In this document: positions 16,009 to 23,688 of the stretch, piece after piece
How positions within the stretch are numbered: position 1 is the first letter of the stretch
Layout of the letters: every line of letters starts with the position of its first letter
Assembly: GCA_001029295.1 (NCBI GenBank)
Contig: LDXJ01000063.1
Coordinates: 1-64,000, forward strand
Length of the DNA: 64,000 bases
Direction: 5' to 3'
From: Peptococcaceae bacterium CEB3
Lineage (GTDB): Bacteria; Bacillota; Desulfitobacteriia; Desulfitobacteriales; Desulfitobacteriaceae
Notes under the pieces: model-generated
Database searches by the model: none
Told to the model about the DNA's origin: nothing
The model's input: the letters and a program-made list of their open reading frames with translations, nothing else
Program-made: the position numbers and the translations under genes

Positions 16009-16782
16009 TTACAGTACTTTAGCTTCTTCATGCAGCAGCTTGACCAGTTCTTGAGCGGCCGCGGCCGGTTCACCGGGGACTTTCTTCCCGGCCTGACGGG
16101 GTGTGGGTAAGTCATATTTCGAGATCTTCATCTTCGGCTCTAACGCCGCAAGACCGAGGTCGGCCAAAGTCATGGTCTTAAGCTCTTTCTTTTTGGCCTT
16201 CATAATTCCGGCCACGGAAGGATAACGGGGTTCATTGCCATTAATTCCTTTCTGAGCGGTAAGCACGACCGGCAATTCAATCTCAAGGGTCTCGGTACCT
16301 CCGTCGATTTCGCGTACCGCCGTCGCCTTGTTTCCTTCAACGGAGAACTTGACAACCGTGCTGACCGAGGGCAGGTGAAGCTCTTCCGCCAAGCGCACGC
16401 AAACTTGGCTGGAACCGTCGTCGATGGCGACCCTGCCGGCCAGGATGATATCGTACGGAATCTTGGAAATGGCCTGAGCCAAGGCCTGGGTGGATACCCA
16501 CTCGTCGGCATCGTTAAGGGCCGGGTCACTGACCAGGAGCGCTTTGTCCGCCCCCATAGCTAAAGCCGTGCGCAGGGCTTCCTGAGCCCTGGCTCCGCCC
16601 ATGCTGACCGCGGTAACTGTCCCGCCGAACTTTTCTTTCAGACGGATCCCTTCTTCAAGGGCAAATTCGTCATAGGGATTGACGATGAGATTGACCCCAT
16701 TGGGATCAATCCGGCCTTGACTGTCGAACACAATCTTGGCCTCGGTGTCGAATGTTTGCTTGACACACACGACGATGTTCAT
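16009..16782 (-). CDS. etfB: Electron transfer flavoprotein beta subunit
   Basis: 257 residues with the usual EtfB features: NIVVCVKQTFDTEAKI at the N-terminus, VNPYDEFALEEGIRLKE (about 36-52), AMGADKALLVSDP, and a loop DGSSQVCVRLAEEL. The C-terminal lysine-rich segment IMKAKKKELKT is the recognition-loop region that docks partner dehydrogenases. EtfB binds AMP or a second FAD. First gene of the etfBA-EMO subset, 135 bp downstream of hdrD and on the same strand, so probably still part of the qmoA-led operon. Confidence 0.96.
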   Translation of the reverse strand: MNIVVCVKQTFDTEAKIVFDSQGRIDPNGVNLIVNPYDEFALEEGIRLKEKFGGTVTAVSMGGARAQEALRTALAMGADKALLVSDPALNDADEWVSTQALAQAISKIPYDIILAGRVAIDDGSSQVCVRLAEELHLPSVSTVVKFSVEGNKATAVREIDGGTETLEIELPVVLTAQKGINGNEPRYPSVAGIMKAKKKELKTMTLADLGLAALEPKMKISKYDLPTPRQAGKKVPGEPAAAAQELVKLLHEEAKVL

Positions 16783-16917
16783 GCTTTATCCTCCTTAATT
16801 TTCCTTTTCTGCCCGGGGAGGGACAGCGGCTGATTATCGCCCGCTGTCAGCTCTCCACAGACGGGAAATGGCAAATTCGGTCCCTTGTCTATGAGCGGAA
16901 CGTTACCCGGCTCTGAG

Positions 16918-18090
16918 CTATTTCGTATCCAAAGCCGTGCAGAGCAGTTCCGACATTTCCATGACTTGCAGGACATCTCCCTTTTCCAAACCCGCGCAGG
17001 CATCGTCTAACATAATTATACAATAAGGGCAAGCCGTTACCAAGGTATCAGCTTGTTTTTCGACAGCACCGGTTATGCGCAATTCCCCAAATCGCTCACC
17101 CATCGGCACTTCGGCCCAAATCCTGCCTCCGCCTCCGGCGCAGCAGAGACTCTTATTCCTGCTGCGGTCGAGTTCTACGAATTCCACACCGGGTATTGAC
17201 TGAATAAGTTCACGCGGGGGGTCAAAAACCTGATTGTGCCTGCCCAAGTAACAAGGGTCATGAAAGGTCACTTTTCTGGCAAGCTCTTGAGGGAAGGAAA
17301 GTTTGCCCTCCTTGACAAGCTGAGCCAAGACCTCCGAATAATGCATAACTTCGAATTCCCCGCCCAGTTCAGGATAATCTTTCTTAAAAGCATAGAGACA
17401 ATGGGGTGAGGTCGTAATGATTTTTTTTACGCCCTTTCTCTTAAATAAGTCGATGTTCCCTTGCGCCAGCTTCTGGAAGAGTTCCTCGTCCCCCAGCTTG
17501 CGTATGGACTCGCCGCAGCAATTTTCTTCCGCCGTTAAGACACCAAAGTTCACCCCGGCTGCTTTCAAGAGCCTAACAATACTTGTGGCAATTTTTTTGC
17601 TGCGCGTATCATAACAGGAAGTACAGCAAACGAAGAGCAGATATTCCGTGTCCTCCGTAAAAGCCGGAATGTCCAGGCCGTTTTGCCAAGCGGCCCGCTT
17701 TTCCCGCTCCCCGGACCAAGGATTGCCGTTAGCATGCAAACTGCCCGCAATGGGCCGCAAATGTGGCGGCAAGAAACCGGCCCCAACTGTAGTATTCCGC
17801 ATAGAGCGGACATTGTCAATAATTTCGACTTTTCGCGGACAATTAATTTGACACATTCCGCAGGTAACACAGGCGAAGAGAATATTTTCCTCTTCAAAGC
17901 CCTCTAAACCGAGTTGCCCCAGGCGTTGCATCTTACGAATGTTAAAATTCTCGCTGACCTCACCGGGAACCAAGCGCCAAGGACAAAGGTTGGTGCAAAG
18001 ACCGCACTGCATACACCAACTGAGGGTTTCCGCTCCGGAGGAAGCGATGTAGTCTTTCATCTCCAAAGAGACATTCTTTATTTCATCCAT
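16918..18090 (-). CDS. Soluble HdrD-like iron-sulfur oxidoreductase
   Basis: About 390 residues, no membrane helices. Two [4Fe-4S] motifs (CMQCGLCTNLCP, CVTCGMCQINCP) are followed by two CCG domains, as in HdrD. The start ATG at 18090 has GGAG seven bases upstream; another ATG sits two codons earlier. The C-terminal CCG set is complete (CYLGRH, CCAGG, CPYC). In the N-terminal set the last CxxC reads SPHC, so one ligand cysteine is serine; the homologous position in the EMO-type protein downstream is cysteine (CPHC). It is 21 bp after qmoB, so it probably works with QmoAB, perhaps taking the place of the HdrD/B function or of a QmoC-like subunit. That role is inference. Confidence 0.88.
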   Translation of the reverse strand: MDEIKNVSLEMKDYIASSGAETLSWCMQCGLCTNLCPWRLVPGEVSENFNIRKMQRLGQLGLEGFEEENILFACVTCGMCQINCPRKVEIIDNVRSMRNTTVGAGFLPPHLRPIAGSLHANGNPWSGEREKRAAWQNGLDIPAFTEDTEYLLFVCCTSCYDTRSKKIATSIVRLLKAAGVNFGVLTAEENCCGESIRKLGDEELFQKLAQGNIDLFKRKGVKKIITTSPHCLYAFKKDYPELGGEFEVMHYSEVLAQLVKEGKLSFPQELARKVTFHDPCYLGRHNQVFDPPRELIQSIPGVEFVELDRSRNKSLCCAGGGGRIWAEVPMGERFGELRITGAVEKQADTLVTACPYCIIMLDDACAGLEKGDVLQVMEMSELLCTALDTK

Positions 18091-18117
18091 AACCATGCTC
18101 CTTTGCTGTTCAAGGAC

Positions 18118-20334
18118 TTAGAACCCTTTGTAGGGGTTTGGACCCAGTTCTTCCAGCCTCTCGGCAAAACTGTCCAGGATAGCGGGAATCTTATCATAAT
18201 CCACAATGGAGACTTCTTCCATGCGTACCCGGTCAGACTCGAGGGACAGTCTGTCTAGGGTTTCCGATACTTTCGACAGCCTGTATTCCGCAAGCTCACT
18301 GCCTTTGACAAAATGGCACTGATAATCGTCACCGTGTTTACAACCGAGGAGGAGAATCCCGTCAATTCCATTGGAAAGCGTATCCGCTATCCAGACCAGG
18401 TTGATTGAACCAAGGCACCTGACCGGGATGATCCGGACCCAAGAATTATAGCGAAGCCCGTTGATACCGGCCATATCAACAGCCGGGTAAGCGTCATTCT
18501 CACAGGCAAAGACCAGGATCCTCGGCTTCTCCTCATCTTCGTCGGGGACTTCGATGGCCTTGATCATACTGCCAATCATCGGCACGGAATAATTTTTGAA
18601 GGAAATGATCCGCTCGGGGCAAGCTCCCATACAGACCCCGCACCTGCGGCAACGGGTCGGATTTGGCAAAGGATTGGCTTTCTCATCTTCATTGATGGCA
18701 CCAAACGGGCATTCCACCGTACAACGTTTGCATTGCGTACATCTTTGCATGGCAAACTCCGGAAAGGAAAGATCCCATACGCGTGGGTGGACGGCCGATC
18801 CCTGGTCACTCAATTCCATGCACTGAATAGCTTTCATGGCCGCGCCTGCCGCGTCTTCCGCGGAGGAAGCCTCGTCCATGGGAGCCCTGACACTGCCGGC
18901 GGCATAAATCCCTGTCCTGCGAGTCTCGTAGGGAAAACAGATGAAATTGGAATCAGAAAAACCATACTTCAGGGTCGGCAGCTCGGGTCCTTGACGATAA
19001 GCCAGATTGAGCAGGTTGGATTTTAGGATGACTTCGCCCGCGGGAGCCTTGTCACCGCTCTCAGTTTCGGTTTGAGCCTCGGGATTTTCGCCGAAGGCCG
19101 TCGTCGGCACCATTCCCGTCGCCAGCACCACCATGTCTACACTCTCCGTACTGATCTCCGAGAGGGTGAGAACATCTTGGGCTCTGACGATAAGGTTCTT
19201 CTCGTCATCCTCATCAATTCCTGTGATATCCCCCCTGACAAAAATAGCTCCGTCCTGCTGGACCTTTTTGTAAAGGCGTTCATACTCACCGGGTGCTCGC
19301 AGGTCTTTATAAAAAATGTAAACCGACGCTTCGGGATTTTGCTCTTTGAGGTAAGTCGCCTGCTTGAGAGACTCCACACAGCAAACCGCCGAGCAGTAAG
19401 GCAGATGTTCCGGATCGCGGGAACCGGCACACTGGATGAAGGCGATGCTTTGAACCTCCTTGCCGTCTCCGGGACGTACGATTTTTCCTTGACCGGCCAG
19501 TTCCTCCAGCTTCTGAGCCGTGATCACGTTGGCAAATTTGCCGTACCCAAGATGCTGTAACTTTGTCGCATCATAAGGAACGGCACCGGTGGCGAGAATG
19601 ACGGAACCGACTCTTTCCGTCGAGATGCCGCTGTCTTGGCGAATGCTGACGTCGAACATTCCCGGAGCGCCCGCGATTTCCTCTATTTCCGCGCCGGTAT
19701 ACACTTTTAGATCCGGATAAAGGGAGAGTTCCTTAATTTTGTCCGCAATATCCACTTCTTCCGGCATCGTGTAGGGTGCTTTGCGAGGAGCCAGCCGGTG
19801 CAACCCGTTCAGCCAGCCGCCCAGAGCCTGATTCTTTTCCACCAGAACCGTTTTGTATCCGGTCTTAGCCGCTTCCAAGGCCGCCGTGATACCGGTCAAA
19901 CCGCCTCCGACCACCAGGACGGTTTTTACCATGTTTTCCCCTTGAAAAGGCTCCAGCGGTTCGACGTGTTTTATTTTGGCCAGACTCATACGCAAATTGT
20001 CTTCCGCCATCATTTGCGTGTCTTCGTCATTGGCCTTATGAGTCCAGGTAACCTGTTCCCTGATGTTGGCCCTTTCCGTAAGGACGGCAGGACCAAAATC
20101 AAAGACATCGTAGTTGACGCGGGATGAACAGGCTGCGATGACTACGGAATTGACACCTTCGTTCTCAATGTCGTTTTTGATTTGCGCCAAACCTTCGGGC
20201 CCGCAGAAAAACCCGTGTGTCTTACACACAGGAACCTTTCCTTCCTTGGTGGCAACCTTAACGAGGGCTTCTGTATCGAGAGATTCCCCGATTCCACAGC
20301 CGGTACAAATATAAACAGCGGTTTTTTTATCCAT
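18118..20334 (-). CDS. qmoB: Quinone-interacting membrane-bound oxidoreductase subunit B (QmoB; HdrA-MvhD fusion)
   Basis: 738 residues. Order of parts: N-terminal cysteine region (CTGCG near residue 10, CKTHGFFCG, ACSSR), FAD motif VLVVGGGLTGITAALEAA (about 138-155), nucleotide-binding segment with FIQCAGSRD and PYCSAVCC, two [4Fe-4S] motifs CTQCKRCTVECP (about 530) and CRRCGVCMGACP (about 565), and a C-terminal MvhD-type domain (about 605-738; CENDAYP, VRCLGSIN, GCKHGDDYQC). This is the layout of QmoB, which with QmoA moves electrons from quinol or soluble carriers to APS reductase. It begins four bases after the qmoA stop. No qmoC follows; HdrD and Etf genes do. Confidence 0.93.
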   Translation of the reverse strand: MDKKTAVYICTGCGIGESLDTEALVKVATKEGKVPVCKTHGFFCGPEGLAQIKNDIENEGVNSVVIAACSSRVNYDVFDFGPAVLTERANIREQVTWTHKANDEDTQMMAEDNLRMSLAKIKHVEPLEPFQGENMVKTVLVVGGGLTGITAALEAAKTGYKTVLVEKNQALGGWLNGLHRLAPRKAPYTMPEEVDIADKIKELSLYPDLKVYTGAEIEEIAGAPGMFDVSIRQDSGISTERVGSVILATGAVPYDATKLQHLGYGKFANVITAQKLEELAGQGKIVRPGDGKEVQSIAFIQCAGSRDPEHLPYCSAVCCVESLKQATYLKEQNPEASVYIFYKDLRAPGEYERLYKKVQQDGAIFVRGDITGIDEDDEKNLIVRAQDVLTLSEISTESVDMVVLATGMVPTTAFGENPEAQTETESGDKAPAGEVILKSNLLNLAYRQGPELPTLKYGFSDSNFICFPYETRRTGIYAAGSVRAPMDEASSAEDAAGAAMKAIQCMELSDQGSAVHPRVWDLSFPEFAMQRCTQCKRCTVECPFGAINEDEKANPLPNPTRCRRCGVCMGACPERIISFKNYSVPMIGSMIKAIEVPDEDEEKPRILVFACENDAYPAVDMAGINGLRYNSWVRIIPVRCLGSINLVWIADTLSNGIDGILLLGCKHGDDYQCHFVKGSELAEYRLSKVSETLDRLSLESDRVRMEEVSIVDYDKIPAILDSFAERLEELGPNPYKGF

Positions 20335-20338
20335 TGAG

Positions 20339-21586
20339 CTACCTCCTCACCGTAGATTGAATGGCCTTGAGCGCGGCCGCCGTGGCATCTTTAACCGAAG
20401 ATGCGACATCCATGGGTTTCTTGACGCAGCCGGCACCATAAATCCCGGGTTGCTGTGAATCGGAAGCAATAAAACCATCTTCATCGTAACTTACTGAAAG
20501 CGGAATTTTAGCGTCGAATGTAGCGGGTACCATCCCGGTAGCCAGAACGACCAGGTCGACTTTTTGCCTCATGATGTTCCCTGTTAACTGGTCTTCTACC
20601 TGGAGGGTGAGATCTTTGGTTGCCGGATCTTCGGAAACCTCACCGACTTTGCCTTTCACCAATGTTATATCATCCGCGACTTTGGTGTAGAAATCTTCGT
20701 GTTTCCCCATGGCCCTAACGTCTATATAAAACATATAGACTTTTGCCGCCGGATTAAGGGCTTTCACATAGGTCGCTTGTTTCAAAGAAGCCATGCAGCA
20801 AACCGCGGAACAGTAGGGCAGATGGTTTTCGTCCCGGGAGCCGGCGCATTGTATAAACGCTATGCTTTCCGGTTCTTTGCCGTCGGACGGCCGGAGAAGT
20901 TTGCCGCCGGTGGGTCCGTTGGCAGACGCGAGTCTCTCAAAAATCACATTTGTAACGACGTTTTCATAACGTCCGTAACCATAATAGTCAATTTTCGCGG
21001 CGTCATAAGGTCCCCAGCCGGTAGCCCAAACAATGGCTCCGACATTGAGTTTAAAACTCTTTGCCTGCATGTCCAGCTCAATAGCTTGGTACTGACAGGC
21101 TTCGAGGCATTTCCCGCATTCGGCACCCAAGCAGGCCTGATCATCTATCACGTATTTCAAGGGAAAGGCAAACTCGTGAGCCTTGTAGATGGCCGGTGTT
21201 TTTCCTAAGCCGTAGTTAAATTCGTTTTCCCTTTGCACCGGACATACTTGCGCACATTTCCCGCAAGCCGTGCAGTTTTCATTGACATAGCGAGGATTGG
21301 CTTTCACCGTCACGGTAAAATTTCCTTCCACACCCTCAATCTTTTCCACCTCGGACAACGTAAAGATTCGAATGCGCGGGTTCTGCTTTATTCTCCTGAA
21401 ATTAATTTCCAGGCCACAGTTTGGAGGACACAATTTCGGAAAGTACTGGTTCATCTGGGCGACTCTTCCCCCGAGATAGGGTCTTTTCTCAACCAGGTAC
21501 ACTTCACTCCCTGCCTCTGAAGCCTCCACAGCCGCGGTAAGTCCGCTGATGCCTCCCCCAACCACTAAAATACTTCTCAATGCCAT
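20339..21586 (-). CDS. qmoA: Quinone-interacting membrane-bound oxidoreductase subunit A (QmoA; HdrA-like flavoprotein)
   Basis: 415 residues, close to Desulfovibrio QmoA. The FAD motif VVGGGISGLTAAVEA is at residues 6-20; LGGRVAQMNQYFPKLCPPNCG carries the conserved HdrA cysteines; [4Fe-4S] motifs CTACGKCAQVCP (about 107) and CGKCLEACQY (about 155) follow, then FIQCAGSRDENHLPYCSAVCC. The protein is a shortened HdrA. It is the first gene after a long leader (promoter near 21967-21995), and a good GGAGG ribosome site lies before the ATG. It starts the qmoA-qmoB-hdrD-etfB-etfA-EMO series. Confidence 0.93.
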   Translation of the reverse strand: MALRSILVVGGGISGLTAAVEASEAGSEVYLVEKRPYLGGRVAQMNQYFPKLCPPNCGLEINFRRIKQNPRIRIFTLSEVEKIEGVEGNFTVTVKANPRYVNENCTACGKCAQVCPVQRENEFNYGLGKTPAIYKAHEFAFPLKYVIDDQACLGAECGKCLEACQYQAIELDMQAKSFKLNVGAIVWATGWGPYDAAKIDYYGYGRYENVVTNVIFERLASANGPTGGKLLRPSDGKEPESIAFIQCAGSRDENHLPYCSAVCCMASLKQATYVKALNPAAKVYMFYIDVRAMGKHEDFYTKVADDITLVKGKVGEVSEDPATKDLTLQVEDQLTGNIMRQKVDLVVLATGMVPATFDAKIPLSVSYDEDGFIASDSQQPGIYGAGCVKKPMDVASSVKDATAAALKAIQSTVRR

Positions 21587-21700
21587 CCTTTTACCTCCTA
21601 AATGCCCGTAGACTCCCGGCTAAGATTGAGCGTCCGCCTCAGGCATGCCGCGGTACCCCCCGACAACGCGGGACAAGAATACCGCAACAACCCTAAATTG

Positions 21701-21721
21701 ATATACCCCTTATGAGGTATC
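21701..21721. promoter_or_regulatory. Small inverted repeat in the qmoA leader
   Basis: ATACC (21702-21706) and GGTAT (21716-21720) frame CCTTATGA, part of GATATACCCCTTATGAGGTATC. It could be an operator or a leader hairpin about 120 nt before the qmoA start. The whole spacer 21587-22045 (459 bp) has no gene. Confidence 0.35.
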
Positions 21722-21818
21722 CAGCCTGGGAAAGACAGATTGTGCTTTTACGCCGGGGTAAAATTTTTTTATTCGACACATCACGACTCGCCCCCGCCTG
21801 CCAGTAAGGGAATATGAT

Positions 21819-21828
21819 TTCTTTCACA
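21819..21828 (-). promoter_or_regulatory. TGTGAAAGAA motif in the qmoA leader
   Basis: Plus strand TTCTTTCACA, embedded in TATGATTTCTTTCACAT (21813-21829), which is identical to the sat leader copy at 10362-10378. It lies about 230 bp upstream of the qmoA start and about 135 nt downstream of the predicted transcript start. Confidence 0.6.
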
Positions 21829-21966
21829 TATACCGGTAATCTACATCTTTTTTTCTGAAAAATTATTGCGTTCCCGAGCCAATGCCAACAGTATAAGACG
21901 TAGAAACAGAGAAACCACGTAACAAAAAGCACAAAGCTATTCAGATTATAATCCAATCTAAAGAGA

Positions 21967-21995
21967 AGACTAGCACTGAGCCTAGGGTAAGTCAA
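21967..21995 (-). promoter_or_regulatory. Sigma-A-type promoter of the qmoA operon
   Basis: Minus strand TTGACT (21995-21990), 17-bp spacer, TAGTCT (21972-21967); the spacer ends GCTCAGTGC. Both hexamers, spacing and the CTCAGTG just before the -10 match the sat promoter. Similarity continues upstream of the -35 on the minus strand. Predicted leader is about 370 nt. Confidence 0.7.
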
Positions 21996-22045
21996 CGTTC
22001 GTACTATCAATTTATCATATGGCAGTCAAATATGACGGGTCCCGG

Positions 22046-23038
22046 CTAGCTCATGATTTGCATGATTTTGGAACCGGCCGCGGTCATGTCGGCTTCGGAA
22101 TAGCTGCTGGTGAGTACTTTGGCCAGCAATTCCTCATTATGGAGAAAATCGATAAAATGACGTTCGTCTTGGCTTTGCATAAACTGGGGGTTTTTTTCCA
22201 AAGTAAGAATATTCAAAGGCCGCCAAAGCGGAAAGTCCTCGATGCGCAGAGCCTTAAAAATTCGTTGCTCACATTCTTTGCGCACTGTCAAATAAGAAAT
22301 GACCGTTATTCCCAAACCGGCTGAGACGACCTGTTTGATAGCCTGGGTGCTGCCGAGTTCCATAGAAATATTGAGAACAGCGGGATCCAGTCCCAATTCT
22401 TTCAGGTAGTTTTCCGTAACCTTACGCGTCCCTGAGCCTACTTCCCTCGTAATGAAGCGTTCCTTAGACAGTTCAGCCAGACTTACAGAGTCCCTTTCTG
22501 CCCAGGGATGATGAAAAGGAACGACCACCACCAGTTCGTCACGCCAAAAACTTTCGATCTTGAGCAGGCGATTCGGAGAAACAGGACCTTCAATCAAGCC
22601 GACGTGGATTTTGCGGTCCAATATACCCTGACTGATGGTCTCGGTGTTGGCAATCACTGTCTTAAAATTGATATCTGGCCACTGCTTATAGAGATAAACC
22701 AAGATTTGGGGCATGATATATTCGCCGATCGTGAGAGTTGCACCAAGATTGACATAGCGCCTTTTATCTTCGGAAAGCAAGGTCACTTTCTGCTGGATTT
22801 CTTGCATAACCTCCAGGATACTGCACACATACTGATAAAAGACATGACCGGCACGGGTTAAGGAAACCCCTCTGTTCGTTCGGTCCAGAAAGCGGGCCCC
22901 AAACTGCTCCTCAAGGCTCTGAATCTGCAAACTGATACTCGATTGGCTCATATGCATCTTTTTCGCCGCTAGAGTAATGTTTTTGCAGTCGGCAACTGTC
23001 TTGAAAACCTCAAGTTTCTGTTCAAACACATGTGCCAA
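22046..23038 (-). CDS. LysR-family transcriptional regulator
   Basis: 330 residues. The N-terminal winged helix-turn-helix is typical: LEVFKTVADCKNITLAAKKMHMSQSSISLQIQSLE (residues 9-43), then the linker helix, and a periplasmic-binding-like effector domain (QILVYLYKQWPDINF, HPWAERDSVSLAEL, GSGTRKVTENYL). Best family resemblance is to CysL/CysB-like regulators, but the effector is not deducible. The annotated TTG start lacks a well-spaced ribosome site; a GTG three codons in (23029) is better placed after GGGGG. It sits immediately upstream of, and on the same strand as, the qmoA promoter, so control of the sulfate-reduction genes is a reasonable inference. Confidence 0.88.
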   Translation of the reverse strand: MAHVFEQKLEVFKTVADCKNITLAAKKMHMSQSSISLQIQSLEEQFGARFLDRTNRGVSLTRAGHVFYQYVCSILEVMQEIQQKVTLLSEDKRRYVNLGATLTIGEYIMPQILVYLYKQWPDINFKTVIANTETISQGILDRKIHVGLIEGPVSPNRLLKIESFWRDELVVVVPFHHPWAERDSVSLAELSKERFITREVGSGTRKVTENYLKELGLDPAVLNISMELGSTQAIKQVVSAGLGITVISYLTVRKECEQRIFKALRIEDFPLWRPLNILTLEKNPQFMQSQDERHFIDFLHNEELLAKVLTSSYSEADMTAAGSKIMQIMS

Positions 23039-23246
23039 CCCCCTTTAAGGCAAAAATAGCAGCCACTGCGTTCAGCGTCTACTACACCCCCCTTCTGCTC
23101 CTTGTTTTCCCGTTTCGGAAGCGGCACGCGCCAACGCGGAAAATTCAATCGGAGCCATTTAAAATTCTAATGTCCTCCCTAAAAACCTAAAGTGGAACAA
23201 TTTGGAATAATTAATTTGCTAAATATTTCTCAATTACTTTGTTTCC

Positions 23247-23275
23247 AGTATATATTTAGACCCGGCATAAGTCAA
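23247..23275 (-). promoter_or_regulatory. Promoter of the lysR-type gene
   Basis: Minus strand TTGACT (23275-23270), 17-bp spacer, TATACT (23252-23247). About 210 nt leader to the regulator. It lies in the 317-bp spacer 23039-23355, where nothing else is recognised. Confidence 0.6.
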
Positions 23276-23355
23276 CCCGTATTATGGATCCGGGTTTTAC
23301 CTTTATTTCCCGCCTATTTAAGGCTATCGACATGCTCACATCCGGACGGACTTCA

Positions 23356-23688
23356 TCAATTTTCTCTGACTTCATTGATTTCCTCGCTTTCTTCGAAAAA
23401 GGATGAACGTTTCAAAAGGGTTCTAGTGGAAATCGGTGAAAAATAATATCCGTCAGTGGTAATTATCAGGGACTTTTGCTTACCGCTCTCACTTATGTCT
23501 TTTACGGAAGCCGTAAATTCATCTTTTAGGGAATCCATGTCTTCATCTTCTCTTTCTACGGAATCCGCGGCTTGAATTTTTTTGGAAAAACGTCCCGCTT
23601 CATCTTCTCCCTTGGCCGTAGCCAGATCAAGGATAGCGACGATTTTTTTCTGATCAATAACCGTATCTCCGCCCAAGTGCAAATACAT
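23356..23688 (-). CDS. remB: RemB/YaaB-like extracellular matrix regulator (DUF370)
   Basis: 110 residues. The N-terminal MYLHLGGDTVIDQKKIVAILDLATA and the C-terminal KSLIITTDGYYFSPISTRTLLKR match the DUF370 (RemA/RemB) family; a charged linker of about 35 residues separates them. RemA-type proteins are DNA-binding activators of matrix genes in Bacillus; RemB is its small paralogue encoded between recF and gyrB, which fits this location directly after recF. It overlaps the recF stop by one base. Confidence 0.85.
   Translation of the reverse strand: MYLHLGGDTVIDQKKIVAILDLATAKGEDEAGRFSKKIQAADSVEREDEDMDSLKDEFTASVKDISESGKQKSLIITTDGYYFSPISTRTLLKRSSFFEESEEINEVREN

Noticed and set aside
21967-21995. 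Resemblance of the qmoA promoter spacer to a common synthetic constitutive promoter
   Set aside because: The shared CTCAGTGCTAG pattern is short, and the flanking sequence is native; the same pattern occurs at sat, so coincidence is the simplest reading.
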